NCBI GenBank assembly: GCA_002399405.1 | Contig: DHDP01000001.1 | Coordinates: forward strand, 2,001 to 66,000 | DNA length: 64,000 bases | DNA from: Treponema sp. UBA4873 | Lineage (GTDB): Bacteria > Spirochaetota > Spirochaetia > Treponematales > Treponemataceae | Reading direction: 5' to 3' | Shown here: positions 53,050 through 62,464 of the stretch, piece after piece | Layout: each line of letters begins with the position of its first letter | Position numbering within the stretch: the first letter of the stretch is position 1 | Translations under genes and position numbers: made by a program | The notes under the pieces: model-generated | The model's input: the letters and a program-made list of their open reading frames with translations, nothing else | The model's database searches: none | What the model was told of the DNA's origin: nothing

Positions 53050-53928
53050 CTACCTGATTTTCTTGTATTCGCAGGGAGTCATGCCTGTTAACTTTTTGAA
53101 GCTGCGGTGGAAGTAACTTTTTTCAGAAAAACCCGTCAGGGGTATAATTTTTTCTATAGTAAGGTTTGTCGTCAGGAGCAGCCGTTTTGCCTGCTCGATT
53201 CTGATTTCCTGCAGCTTACGGGTAAAAGTCGTATATTCCAGTTTTTTGAAAAGAGTGGAAAAATAGGCGGCGTTAAAGCCGAAATGGGCGGCAGCATTTT
53301 CAAGCGTTATGGTACGGTAATTGTCCGCCATGTACTTAAGGAATCTCCCCGCCTCATACTGCGGCATCATGGAACTTTCGCTGATAACAAGATGCTGGCG
53401 GTGTTCATGGTGCAGCGTTGTCAAAAACAGTACCAGCGCACTGCGCACGGCTTTCTGCGCCGGTACTGTTACGAAGGATGCCTGGTACAGCAGTACTCTG
53501 CCGCACCAGTATACCGGAGTCTGTTCAGTCGTATCGAAAAACAAAAACTGGGGAGGAGTCGTATTCTGTACCTGCAGCCTGATAAAATCGTAAAACAGGG
53601 GACAGTCCGCTATTTGTGAAAGAAACAGCGTATCTGCAAAATCGTGTTCAATGTCCAGAATAAAAGAGGCGGCTGTCGAAGATATTTCGGGGATTACCGT
53701 ATACGAACACGGATTCCTCATCATAATGATATTACCCGCACCGCAGGTAAGCGTGTTTTTTCCGATGCGTACGGTTGATTTTCCGGTAATAAAGATAATC
53801 GTAGAAAAGCTGACTTTCCTGCTGCCGGTCCGCGTGACGGCGGAAAGGTTGTAATACACACCCTCTTCACGAACGCGGTTTTCAGACAGATTTTCAAGTA
53901 TCGTATGATCAAGATGATAAGAATCCAT
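53050..53928 (-). CDS. AraC-family transcriptional regulator
   Basis: A 292-residue AraC protein with a cupin-like N-terminal ligand domain (about 1-150) and a C-terminal double helix-turn-helix including ITLENAAAHFGFNAAYFSTL, FTRKLQEIRIEQAKRLL and TGFSEKSYFHRSFKKLTGMT. It is divergent from the envelope flavoprotein gene and convergent with ridA, so it probably controls the flavoprotein. The ligand is unknown. Confidence 0.88.
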   Translation of the reverse strand: MDSYHLDHTILENLSENRVREEGVYYNLSAVTRTGSRKVSFSTIIFITGKSTVRIGKNTLTCGAGNIIMMRNPCSYTVIPEISSTAASFILDIEHDFADTLFLSQIADCPLFYDFIRLQVQNTTPPQFLFFDTTEQTPVYWCGRVLLYQASFVTVPAQKAVRSALVLFLTTLHHEHRQHLVISESSMMPQYEAGRFLKYMADNYRTITLENAAAHFGFNAAYFSTLFKKLEYTTFTRKLQEIRIEQAKRLLLTTNLTIEKIIPLTGFSEKSYFHRSFKKLTGMTPCEYKKIR

Positions 53929-54066
53929 TTTTTTCTGTGAGCCTCATCGGAGCAATCATATCATTAAATTCCAAAAAAAAGCTACTTTTTAGCCAATAAC
54001 TTGTTTCCTGTGAAAAATTCGTATCGGGATTACAATGGAAAAGCCATATTTTACATGGGAGGATAT

Positions 54067-55941
54067 ATGAAAAGGAACGTATTTGCTGCTTTTATTATTG
54101 CAATTACAACGTTTGCACTTTTATCAGCAGGCTGCGGTTCTAAAACGGCTAAAGGCGGAACTTATTCCGCCACCGAAAAAGGGTTCGGCGGAGATATAAC
54201 AGTATCTCTTACAATCGATGCATCAGGAAAAATAACAAAGGCGGATATAGATGCTTCGCATGAAACACCTGCCGTCGGTCAGGCTGCGGCTTCGAAGCTG
54301 GCGGATGCCATTGTTTCCGGTCAGACAGCGGATGTCGACACGGTATCGGGTGCAACTATTACCAGTACGGCCGTTCGTACGGCCGCAGCCGCCGCACTTA
54401 AAAAATCAGGCGCATCAGCTGCTTCCTATCAGAAAACAAAGGCGGAAAAGGGTGCGGATGAAGAAGTCACTGTCGACGTCGTGATAGCCGGTGCCGGCGG
54501 GTCCGGAACTGCGGCCGCACTGGCAGGCGCGGAAGCCGGAGAAAAAGTTCTTATCCTCGAGAAACTTCCGTCGTACGGCGGAAACACGCGTCTTTCATCA
54601 GGGTTCTTCGCCGTTAATACAAGCCTTCAGCGTGCTAAGGGGATGCATCTGTCCGAGGATGTCGCAATTAACCGCCTGCTTGAATTCAATCAGTATCTGT
54701 CGAACGGGCCGCTTACACGCGCTATTGTATATAAATCGGCCGACACGATCGACTGGCTTACTAAATACGGAATGGCGTTTCATCTGCAGGAAAAAACGAC
54801 GCAGTTTGCCCATGAAGGCGACGATTACGAAGCCTTCTGCTATCACAAATACGATAACAGTGCGGAGGGGTTCGATCATCTGTATGATAACCTCAAAAAA
54901 ATGGGTGCGGAGCTGCGTACCGAAACAACGATGACAGAGCTGATTCAGGATAAGGACGGCGCGGTGACCGGTTTGAAAGCCGTGAAAAAGGACGGCGGAA
55001 TCCTTACTGTTCATGCGAAGTCTGTCGTTGTGGCGACAGGCGGTTTCGGCGGAGATACGGATCGTGTGAAGAAAGAAATGAATACTCCGTACCTTAACTT
55101 TATCGGCATGCCGAGCATGGGTGAAGGTCTTGATGCGATGGTAAAGGTTGGAGCCAAAAGCTGGGATGCGACCCCGTTGCTGCACGGCAGCCAGCTTGCA
55201 AAAAGTGAAGTGGCGCAGGAATCAACGGGGGAGCATCTCGCAGGATATTCCGATTCGGCCCTTACATGGCTTCTTCAGTCCCCGCTTTTGTGGGTAGACG
55301 GAACAGGGAGCCGCTTTGTAAACGAAGATGTCGTATACGACACGGCATTCTGGGCAAATGCCGCTTACGCAGCCGGCGGCCGTTATTTCATCGTTGTCGA
55401 TCAGGCAACGCTTGACCGGTATACGAAAGGCGATACGCTGCGTCTTTCGTATACCGGACCGGGGCCGAGCAAAGAAGGCGGCGATCTGACGGCGCTTGCG
55501 GAACAGGCGATAGCGGGAAAAACGGCGTGGAAAGGAAACTCTCTCGCCGATTTGGCTCAGGCAGTGGGTTTTGAGAAAGACGATCTGTCCGAAAGCGTAA
55601 AGCGGTACAATAAAATGGTAAAACAGGGAAAAGATACGGATTTCGACAAAAGCGCCGCTTCCCTGAAGTTCGATGTCAGCAGGGGCCCGTTCTACGCGTT
55701 CGACTGCCGTGCTGTCTTTCTGGGTACTATCGGCGGCGTAAAGGTTGATGAACGTCTGCGTGTTATTGACGTTGCGACGTACAAACCTATTCCTGGGTTA
55801 TTTGCAGCCGGTACCTGTGCGGGCGGCTACTATACGGGAAAAGGATATCCGCCGTTTGAAGGTCTTGCCAGCGGGTTCGCATGGACTTCCGGCCGTATAG
55901 CCGGTGAAAGCGCCGCTGCATACGCAAAAGCAGAAAAATAG
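54067..55941 (+). CDS. Envelope lipoprotein reductase with FMN-binding and FAD domains
   Basis: A 624-residue flavoprotein. The ATG at 54067 follows GGGAGGA. A lipoprotein signal peptide ends in LLSAGC (C23). An FMN-binding domain at about 40-110 has D-T-V-S-G-A-T, the target motif of ApbE flavin transferase, with T97 as likely FMN site. The FAD-binding reductase domain starts VDVVIAGAGGSGTAAALAGA near residue 136 and includes VVATGGFGG and PIPGLFAAGTCAGGYYTGKG. The HHTMGG and NRLGG-type residues that bind fumarate are replaced by LGTIGG and GYPPFEG, so fumarate is unlikely. An anaerobic reductase for another acid or aromatic compound fits. Confidence 0.88.
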   Translation: MKRNVFAAFIIAITTFALLSAGCGSKTAKGGTYSATEKGFGGDITVSLTIDASGKITKADIDASHETPAVGQAAASKLADAIVSGQTADVDTVSGATITSTAVRTAAAAALKKSGASAASYQKTKAEKGADEEVTVDVVIAGAGGSGTAAALAGAEAGEKVLILEKLPSYGGNTRLSSGFFAVNTSLQRAKGMHLSEDVAINRLLEFNQYLSNGPLTRAIVYKSADTIDWLTKYGMAFHLQEKTTQFAHEGDDYEAFCYHKYDNSAEGFDHLYDNLKKMGAELRTETTMTELIQDKDGAVTGLKAVKKDGGILTVHAKSVVVATGGFGGDTDRVKKEMNTPYLNFIGMPSMGEGLDAMVKVGAKSWDATPLLHGSQLAKSEVAQESTGEHLAGYSDSALTWLLQSPLLWVDGTGSRFVNEDVVYDTAFWANAAYAAGGRYFIVVDQATLDRYTKGDTLRLSYTGPGPSKEGGDLTALAEQAIAGKTAWKGNSLADLAQAVGFEKDDLSESVKRYNKMVKQGKDTDFDKSAASLKFDVSRGPFYAFDCRAVFLGTIGGVKVDERLRVIDVATYKPIPGLFAAGTCAGGYYTGKGYPPFEGLASGFAWTSGRIAGESAAAYAKAEK

Positions 55942-55965
55942 TGTTGTTTGCCGTATAGCTGCAAT

Positions 55966-56014
55966 GGGGCCGACCGGAACGTACATAAAAATTACTTCCC
56001 GGACAGCCCCTTTT
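55966..56014 (+). terminator. Possible terminator of the flavoprotein gene
   Basis: GGGGC at 55966-55970 can pair with GCCCC at 56006-56010, with partial inner pairing CCGG/CCGG, followed by TTTTG. The stem is short and the loop long, so efficiency is doubtful. Confidence 0.35.
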
Positions 56015-56097
56015 GATTTCCGTCCCGCTGCAGAAAATCATATATTGTGTTGATTCTGCTATTATTCGAATAATTTTATTAAATGGCGTACATTTAA

Positions 56098-56126
56098 TTG
56101 ACAAAAACTGCCTGTTAATGTAAATA
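56098..56126 (+). promoter_or_regulatory. Promoter of the DRE-TIM/Cache gene
   Basis: TTGACA at 56098-56103 and TAAATA at 56121-56126 are 17 bp apart, 24 bases before the start codon, which has GAGG at 56141-56144 as ribosome site. Confidence 0.6.
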
Positions 56127-56150
56127 TGTTGCGTTCATACGAGGCATAAT

Positions 56151-57977
56151 ATGACTGTTTTTGAACCTGAAATTAAACACTTTGATTTGGTTCACCGCGA
56201 CGAACCGGAACTGTACCGGGATCAGTTTCCGTATACGGCAGTTCCGCGCATCAGATTCGACGGTATTGACGTGCCGCTGCGGATTCCCGACCGCATCTGG
56301 ATTACCGATACGACGTTCCGCGACGGACAGCAGGCGCGTCCTCCGTATACGCCTGAGCAGATCGCTCATATTTACACCCTCATGCACAAACTCGGCGGTA
56401 AAGACGGGCTTATCAGACAGTCGGAATTTTTCATCTACAGCGAACGGGACCGTAAAGCGCTGCATTTGTGCCAGGAATGCGGTTTCGAATTCCCCGAAAT
56501 TACGTCGTGGATACGCGCAGACAAGAGCGATTTTAAACTTGTGAAGGAGCTTGGACTCAGAGAGACGGGCATTCTTACTTCCGTTTCCGACTATCATATT
56601 TTTCTCAAGCTCAAGTCGGACAGGGAAAAGATCATGGATTCGTATCTCGGGATTGTGAAGGGCTGTCTTGCGGAAGGTATTGTTCCGCGCTGTCACTTCG
56701 AGGACGTGACAAGGGCCGACATCTACGGTTTCTGCCTGCCGCTTGCGGAAAAGCTGCTTGATTTGTCGATGGAAGCGAAAATGCCCGTAAAGATACGGCT
56801 GTGCGATACGATGGGGTACGGCGTCACCTATCCCGGGACGGTTTTACCGCGCTCCGTTCCGCGTCTTGTACATGCATTCCGTACCGAGCTCGGATACCCC
56901 GCAGAGATGCTCGAGTGGCACGGGCACAACGATTTTCACAAGGCGCACATCAACGCTTCGACCGCGTGGCTGTACGGCTGCGCGGCGGTGAACGCGAGCA
57001 TTCTTGGGTTCGGAGAGCGCACCGGAAATCCGCCGCTTGAAGGAGCGGTCGTCGAATACCTTTCGCTTACGGGCGACGATTCAATCGACACGACTGTCAT
57101 CACCGAAATTGCGGACTATTTCCGGAATGACGTGGGAGCGGATATTCCGGCGAACTATCCGTTCACGGGAGAGGATTTCAACACGACCCGCGCCGGCATT
57201 CACGCCGACGGCATCCTGAAGAATCCTGAAATCTACAACATTTTCGACACAGAAAAACTGCTCAACCGGCCGGTGCGTACGATGGTCACCGACAAGTCGG
57301 GATTGTCCGGTATAGCACGCTGGCTGGATGAAAACATCCCGCTTATAAAATCGGGCGTCATCGAAAAGGTGACGAAGCGTTCGCCGGGCATCCGTCACAT
57401 AGAGCTCTGGGTGGACGCGCAGTACGCGCAGGGACGGACGACCGCCATTTCGGCGGAGGAACTGACTGACCAGGCGCGCCGGTACCTGCCCGGCCTGTTC
57501 GAATCGGAGCTCGACAAGGTAAAAGCCGAGGCGGGAAAAATCGCGCTTGCAATCGCCGAAGAAGCGATGAAGGCGCCGGAACTTGCGACGCTCGATCCCT
57601 CCGTCATGGACGGCTGCCTTGAGGAGATTGTGAAACGGGAAGGTTCGATTCAGCTGCTCGCCGTGACGAATACCGACGGATACCGCATCTGCCAGATTTA
57701 CGCAAAGCACGGCGAAAAAAATCTGTTCCGCAACCTGCTTACGAAGAATTTCCGCGAAAAGGAGTGGTTCTGCAAAGTGATAGAAACCGGCAGTCCGTAT
57801 ATATCGCACCTGTTTTTCTCGCTCTACACGGGCCGACTTATACTCACTGCGGCGTTCCCGCTCAAGGATTCCGGCGGAAAAGTCCGCGCAGTGATCGATA
57901 TGGATTTTATGTTCGACGAGCTTATGAAACTTGTGAGGCACGGAGTGAACGGAACCGCAGAACTTAAAACGAACTGA
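56151..57977 (+). CDS. DRE-TIM metallolyase-like enzyme with possible C-terminal Cache domain
   Basis: A 608-residue protein. Residues about 45-440 belong to the isopropylmalate/homocitrate/citramalate synthase family (HMGL-like), with ITDTTFRDGQQ (D53, R57, D58), EDVTRAD, KIRLCDTMGYG, WHGHNDFHKA (metal ligands H257 and H259) and GFGERTGNPPLEG. The known leucine-regulatory domain is not seen. A long helix (about 455-495) and a beta-rich segment follow, with LLAVTNTDGYRI, WFCKVIETGSPYIS and GGKVRAVIDMDFMFDEL, resembling a Cache/PDC sensor. The product could be citrate (Re-type), homocitrate or citramalate. A chemoreceptor gene with a Cache domain follows. Confidence 0.8.
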   Translation: MTVFEPEIKHFDLVHRDEPELYRDQFPYTAVPRIRFDGIDVPLRIPDRIWITDTTFRDGQQARPPYTPEQIAHIYTLMHKLGGKDGLIRQSEFFIYSERDRKALHLCQECGFEFPEITSWIRADKSDFKLVKELGLRETGILTSVSDYHIFLKLKSDREKIMDSYLGIVKGCLAEGIVPRCHFEDVTRADIYGFCLPLAEKLLDLSMEAKMPVKIRLCDTMGYGVTYPGTVLPRSVPRLVHAFRTELGYPAEMLEWHGHNDFHKAHINASTAWLYGCAAVNASILGFGERTGNPPLEGAVVEYLSLTGDDSIDTTVITEIADYFRNDVGADIPANYPFTGEDFNTTRAGIHADGILKNPEIYNIFDTEKLLNRPVRTMVTDKSGLSGIARWLDENIPLIKSGVIEKVTKRSPGIRHIELWVDAQYAQGRTTAISAEELTDQARRYLPGLFESELDKVKAEAGKIALAIAEEAMKAPELATLDPSVMDGCLEEIVKREGSIQLLAVTNTDGYRICQIYAKHGEKNLFRNLLTKNFREKEWFCKVIETGSPYISHLFFSLYTGRLILTAAFPLKDSGGKVRAVIDMDFMFDELMKLVRHGVNGTAELKTN

Positions 57978-58037
57978 ATGTTTCAGCCGCAGTGACTTTC
58001 ATGTATACTTAACCTCCTCATTTATGTTATATCCTAA

Positions 58038-58065
58038 TTGAGAATAATGATAAAATTGATATAAT
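58038..58065 (+). promoter_or_regulatory. Promoter of the Cache chemoreceptor gene
   Basis: TTGAGA at 58038-58043 and a consensus TATAAT at 58060-58065 are 16 bp apart, 55 bases before the start codon. The gene can therefore be expressed apart from the enzyme upstream. Confidence 0.65.
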
Positions 58066-58119
58066 CCATGAATTATTCAATTGTTAAATAAATAAAATGT
58101 ATTTCAGGACGGCGTAAAA

Positions 58120-59982
58120 ATGAAAAGTATCCGGCAGATTATGCTTGCTTACAGCACGGCACTTGTAATTGTTCTTATGGCGGGGATCGGACTTGTCGTG
58201 TATTTGAACATCGGCAGCATACAAAAGTTTAGTGTTTCCAGTATCCGTACGGAACGTATGACCGGATATGATGAATCCGTCCGGTTTCAGGTTCAGAATG
58301 TTATTACATTGCTCGATTCGCTGTATGAGCGCGAAACGGCGGGCGAATTGACCGAAGAGCAGGCGCAGACGCAGGCTAAGCGGCTCGTGAAAAGCCTTCG
58401 TTACGGCGATGACAGTAAAGGATATTTCTGGATTGACAGTACCGGCTATACGCTTGTCGCACATCCGATTCTGCCGGAGAACGAAGGCCAGAACAGACAC
58501 GAACTGCAGGATCAGAACGGCGTTATGATAATCCAGGAAATCATGAAGGTCGTTAATGAGTCCGATAAGGGCGGATTCAGCGAATTTTATTTTACAAAAT
58601 CGGACGGTAAGACAGTCGCACCGAAACGTACGTTCTCGATGCTTTTCAAACCGTGGGGCTGGGTCGTAAGTACCGGAAATTATTATGACGATATCGATGC
58701 GGAAATCAATCAGGTTTCCTCCGTCCTGAAGAATCGTTTTGCAGTCGTTTATTATTCGACGATGATCGTGTTTGTTGTCTTATTCGTTCTGTCGCTGATT
58801 GCTTCGCATATTTTTGCAAAACGTTTTTCCGACCCGATTGTTGAGACCGAGCGGATTCTCCGAAAAATGGACGAAGGCGATTTAACGCTCCGACTGCCGC
58901 CGGCAGGGAATAAAGACGAGATAGGCCGCATGCGGCGTATGCTTAATTCTTTTGCGGACACGATGAATAAAATGATTTCGGAAACCCGCGGGAATATTTT
59001 TTCGCTTAATAAAGTCGCCGGTTCTCTCGACGAAAGCAGCAGTACCATTTCGTCCGAAATCAAACAGATTACTGAAAATTCAATCGGTCTCGCACGTCAT
59101 GCGAAAGTTCAGAAAAAAACGGTGAACGACACTGTCGCCACCATGACGAAAATGGAATCGATGATAGGCGCTCTTTTAAAGAAGATTGACGAACAGAACG
59201 CGACTGTTTCGCAGTCGTCAGCGGCCGTCGAAGAAATGATCGCGAATATAAATTCGATAACGCAGAATGTTAATAAATTCGACGAAAGCTTCAAGACGCT
59301 CTCTGCCGATTCTGCGGCCGGAAATAAGATAATATCGAATGTCATAGAAACGGCAAAAACAGTTTCATCGGAATCTACCGTGCTGCTCGACACGAACAAA
59401 GTGATAGAGGACGTCGCGACACAGACGAATCTGCTCGCAATGAACGCGGCGATTGAAGCTGCGCACGCGGGCGCTGCCGGAAGAGGATTCGCCGTCGTCG
59501 CGGGTGAAATCAGAAAACTTTCGGAGAATACTGCAAAACAGTCCCGTGCAATTACGGAAACACTTACAAACGTTATTGCGAATATTCAGGCGGTGACGGA
59601 GGCCTCGAACGATGCAGGAAACGTTTTTTCCGGTATGGTTCATAAAATATCCGAAGACGGAACTATCGTTACCGAAATCAGGACTGCAATGCAGGAACAG
59701 AGTACGGGCAGCCGGCAGATTGTTTCTACGCTCAGCGAAATAAAAGATACGACTCAAGTGATAGAAGAAAGCTCTCATACGATGAACGGCAGCGTACAGG
59801 ACGTCGGAAAGGAAATTACGGAGCTTGCACGTCTTGCGGAGGGACTTGAAAGCGGAACTGAAGAAATAGAGAAAGCAACGCAGACAATAAATGCGAGTAT
59901 AAAATCACTTTCCGGTATGGCGGCCGACAACCGCACGTTCGCGGATAAATTGTCCGCAGATACAGACAAATTTACTGTCTAG
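58120..59982 (+). CDS. Methyl-accepting chemotaxis protein with single Cache sensor
   Basis: A 620-residue chemoreceptor. A membrane helix lies at about 8-30 and a periplasmic sCache_2 domain at about 35-205, with the typical YGDDSKGYFWIDSTGYTLVAHP and FKPWGWVVSTGNYYDDID. A second membrane helix is near 205-230, HAMP follows (MDEGDLTLRLPPAGNKDEIG), and the tip is near 430-465 with TQTNLLAMNAAIEAAHAG. AGGACGG precedes the ATG. sCache_2 receptors usually bind small carboxylates, which would match the organic-acid enzyme upstream. That link is inference. Confidence 0.92.
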   Translation: MKSIRQIMLAYSTALVIVLMAGIGLVVYLNIGSIQKFSVSSIRTERMTGYDESVRFQVQNVITLLDSLYERETAGELTEEQAQTQAKRLVKSLRYGDDSKGYFWIDSTGYTLVAHPILPENEGQNRHELQDQNGVMIIQEIMKVVNESDKGGFSEFYFTKSDGKTVAPKRTFSMLFKPWGWVVSTGNYYDDIDAEINQVSSVLKNRFAVVYYSTMIVFVVLFVLSLIASHIFAKRFSDPIVETERILRKMDEGDLTLRLPPAGNKDEIGRMRRMLNSFADTMNKMISETRGNIFSLNKVAGSLDESSSTISSEIKQITENSIGLARHAKVQKKTVNDTVATMTKMESMIGALLKKIDEQNATVSQSSAAVEEMIANINSITQNVNKFDESFKTLSADSAAGNKIISNVIETAKTVSSESTVLLDTNKVIEDVATQTNLLAMNAAIEAAHAGAAGRGFAVVAGEIRKLSENTAKQSRAITETLTNVIANIQAVTEASNDAGNVFSGMVHKISEDGTIVTEIRTAMQEQSTGSRQIVSTLSEIKDTTQVIEESSHTMNGSVQDVGKEITELARLAEGLESGTEEIEKATQTINASIKSLSGMAADNRTFADKLSADTDKFTV

Positions 59983-60023
59983 AAATACGCCGATTAACGC
60001 ACCAAAATTAGTCAGGTGCGCAG

Positions 60024-61439
60024 TTACCTGCTCACTGCCTTTCCGAGAAGCTCGACTGCTGCGGATATTTTTTCCGGCGCCACGCTTGCGTACTGTATGA
60101 GCAGTACGTTCTGTTCGGCTCCGGCCGGCCGGGCATAATAGTCGGACAGACATGAAATGCGGATGCCGTTCCGTTCCGCCGCGGTTTTGAGTTCCGTGTC
60201 GGTCATCTCCGTGTGCAGTTTAATAAGAAAATGAAGTCCCGAATTTTCCTCCCTGATTTCCGCACCGGCGAATGCCGGATTTTCTTTGAATGCGCTGAGA
60301 ATTCTGTTCCGCTGTTCTTTGTAATATCTCCGCAGCCTGTTGATGTGGTTCGCAAAATATCCCTGCCGTATGAATTCCGCAAGCGTATACTGATTGAACG
60401 AGGGAACAGTACACGAATAAAAACCGAGCTTTTTTTCAAACGCGCGTATCAGGCTTGCAGGCAGCACCATGTAGCTGATGCGGACAGTCGAAGCGAGCGT
60501 TTTACTGAACGTGTTTATATAAATGACGCGGTCGACCGCGTCTATGCTGCGCAGCGTGGGAATGAGCCTGCTGTTCATGCGGAATTCGGAATCGTAATCG
60601 TCTTCAATAATATACCGGTCTCCGGCTTCCGCCGCCCAGCCAAGCAGCTCGTAGCGGCGGCTTATGGAAGTGACGATTCCCGTCGGAAAATGATGTGAGG
60701 GAGAAATGTGCGCGATACTGGCTCCGCTCTGTCTGAGCGCGCGCATGTCGATTCCCTGCGGGTCGAGGGGGACTGCCGTACAGGCGACATCGTTTGCCCG
60801 GTAGATTCTGGTGATTTTCCGGTAGCCAGGATCTTCCACCGCGAACGTTTTGTCGCGGCCGAGCAGCTGGATGATAAGCCCGTACAGATATTCCGTTCCC
60901 GCCCCGATAAATATCTGGCCGGGTCTGACCGAAAGCCCCCGGAACTGGTAAAGGTGGTCGGCGATCGCTTCTCTGAGCGGGCCGATGCCACCTCCAGGCG
61001 ATTGTCTCATGAGCTCGCTGCCTTTTCCGCCGATTACTCTGCGCATGAGCTTTGTCCATGTGGCCGAAGGAAATAAATCAGGCAGCATGCTGCCGCTTAC
61101 GAAATCCGCAGTATATCCGGCTGTTTCTGTTTCTTTATCCGGTGGCGCAGGTTGTTTTGCTGCCCGGGCCGGAATCACCGACCTACTTATATCCGCACTT
61201 ACTTCGGAGACAAAATATCCTTTTTTCTCGACGGAATAGATGTACCCTTCCGCAATAAGCCCGGCATATGCGTTTTCCACGGTGATGGTGCTTATACCCA
61301 GATTTTTCGCAAAAGTGCGTTTTGACGGGAGATGATATCCTGAGGACAGCGTGCCTGAAAGTATGTCGTCCCGTATGCACTTGTACAGGTGTTCGTAGAG
61401 GCTTTCCTTCTGTATCCCGTCGAAAGTATACGTGAGCAT
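60024..61439 (-). CDS. pdxR: MocR/PdxR-type regulator (GntR HTH plus aminotransferase domain)
   Basis: A 471-residue MocR protein. A GntR winged helix at about 10-75 contains LPSKRTFAKNLGISTITVEN. A fold-type I aminotransferase domain follows (about 115-470), with IFIGAGTEYLYGLI, YIIEDDYDSEFR and PLP lysine in NTFSKTLASTVRISYMV. MocR proteins beside pdxST bind PLP and activate or repress PLP synthesis. It is divergent from pdxS with overlapping promoters, which supports the PdxR role. Confidence 0.9.
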   Translation of the reverse strand: MLTYTFDGIQKESLYEHLYKCIRDDILSGTLSSGYHLPSKRTFAKNLGISTITVENAYAGLIAEGYIYSVEKKGYFVSEVSADISRSVIPARAAKQPAPPDKETETAGYTADFVSGSMLPDLFPSATWTKLMRRVIGGKGSELMRQSPGGGIGPLREAIADHLYQFRGLSVRPGQIFIGAGTEYLYGLIIQLLGRDKTFAVEDPGYRKITRIYRANDVACTAVPLDPQGIDMRALRQSGASIAHISPSHHFPTGIVTSISRRYELLGWAAEAGDRYIIEDDYDSEFRMNSRLIPTLRSIDAVDRVIYINTFSKTLASTVRISYMVLPASLIRAFEKKLGFYSCTVPSFNQYTLAEFIRQGYFANHINRLRRYYKEQRNRILSAFKENPAFAGAEIREENSGLHFLIKLHTEMTDTELKTAAERNGIRISCLSDYYARPAGAEQNVLLIQYASVAPEKISAAVELLGKAVSR

Positions 61440-61459
61440 TCTTTTTGCTCCTGAATCTG

Positions 61460-61511
61460 ACTATAACAAATAATAAAATTTTGGCAATATCAATATATCC
61501 ACATTAATACT
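61460..61511. promoter_or_regulatory. Overlapping divergent promoters of pdxR and pdxS
   Basis: For pdxR (minus) TTGCCA at 61487-61482 and TATAGT at 61465-61460 are 16 bp apart. For pdxS (plus) TTGGCA at 61481-61486 and TAATAC at 61505-61510 are 18 bp apart. The two -35 boxes share the same bases within the near-palindrome ATTTTGGCAATAT, so one bound regulator could affect both genes. Confidence 0.6.
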
Positions 61512-61590
61512 AAACTCTTCCCGATTGTTTGTAAACGGCGATTTGCGTCTTTCCGACGTACCGCCGGCACGGAGTTTTTCAGGAGGAAAA

Positions 61591-62463
61591 ATGAACGAAC
61601 GGTACAGACTGAATAAAGAGCTGGCGCAGATGCTCAAGGGCGGCGTAATCATGGACGTCACGAGCCCGGAGCAGGCGAAAATTGCGGAACAGGCGGGAGC
61701 GTGCGCTGTGATGGCACTTGAGCGCATTCCCGCGGACATACGCGCAGCCGGCGGTGTTTCCCGGATGAGCGATCCGAAGATGATTAAGGAAATTCAGAAT
61801 GCGGTTTCCATTCCGGTCATGGCGAAATGCCGGATCGGGCACATCGCGGAAGCACGGATTCTGGAGGCGGTCGAAATAGACTACATCGATGAAAGCGAAG
61901 TGCTTTCTCCTGCCGACGACGTGTATCACATAGACAAGACGCAGTTCAGCGTGCCGTTTGTCTGCGGGGCGAAGAATCTGGGAGAAGCGCTGCGCAGAAT
62001 CGGAGAAGGAGCGTCGATGATCCGCACGAAAGGTGAACCGGGGACGGGCGACGTGGTGCAGGCCGTACGTCACATGCGCGCGGTGAACAGCGAAATCAGA
62101 CGGATAGCGGCGCTCCGTACCGACGAACTTTTCGAGGAAGCGAAAAAACTGGAAGTCCCGTACGAGCTGCTGAAAAGCGTACACGACAGCGGAAAGCTTC
62201 CCGTCGTCAATTTCGCTGCGGGCGGCATTGCTACTCCCGCCGACGCGGCGCTCATGATGCAGCTCGGCGCCGAAGGTGTGTTCGTGGGGTCGGGCATATT
62301 CAAATCGGGCAATCCCGCAAAACGCGCCGCGGCCATCGTGCAGGCGACGACAGGATACAGCGACTACAAACTTCTTGCCGAGCTTTCCGGGGATTTGGGA
62401 GAGGCGATGGTCGGAATCAACGAAGAGGAAATAAAGCTGCTCATGGCCGAGCGGGGGAACTAG
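61591..62463 (+). CDS. pdxS: Pyridoxal 5'-phosphate synthase subunit PdxS
   Basis: PdxS makes PLP from ribose 5-phosphate, glyceraldehyde 3-phosphate and ammonia. The 290-residue TIM-barrel protein has AQMLKGGVIMDVTSPEQAKI (D22), VMAKCRIGH (K79, forms the sugar Schiff base), RTKGEPGTGDV (K147) and NFAAGGIATPADAALMMQLG. ATG 61591 follows AGGAGG. It is translated just before pdxT, whose start is one base beyond the pdxS stop. Confidence 0.96.
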   Translation: MNERYRLNKELAQMLKGGVIMDVTSPEQAKIAEQAGACAVMALERIPADIRAAGGVSRMSDPKMIKEIQNAVSIPVMAKCRIGHIAEARILEAVEIDYIDESEVLSPADDVYHIDKTQFSVPFVCGAKNLGEALRRIGEGASMIRTKGEPGTGDVVQAVRHMRAVNSEIRRIAALRTDELFEEAKKLEVPYELLKSVHDSGKLPVVNFAAGGIATPADAALMMQLGAEGVFVGSGIFKSGNPAKRAAAIVQATTGYSDYKLLAELSGDLGEAMVGINEEEIKLLMAERGN

Positions 62464-62464
62464 T

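Noticed and set aside
59998..60020. Hairpin CGCACC/GGTGCG between the chemoreceptor and pdxR as a terminator
   Set aside because: The stem is only six bases and no T-run follows on either strand.
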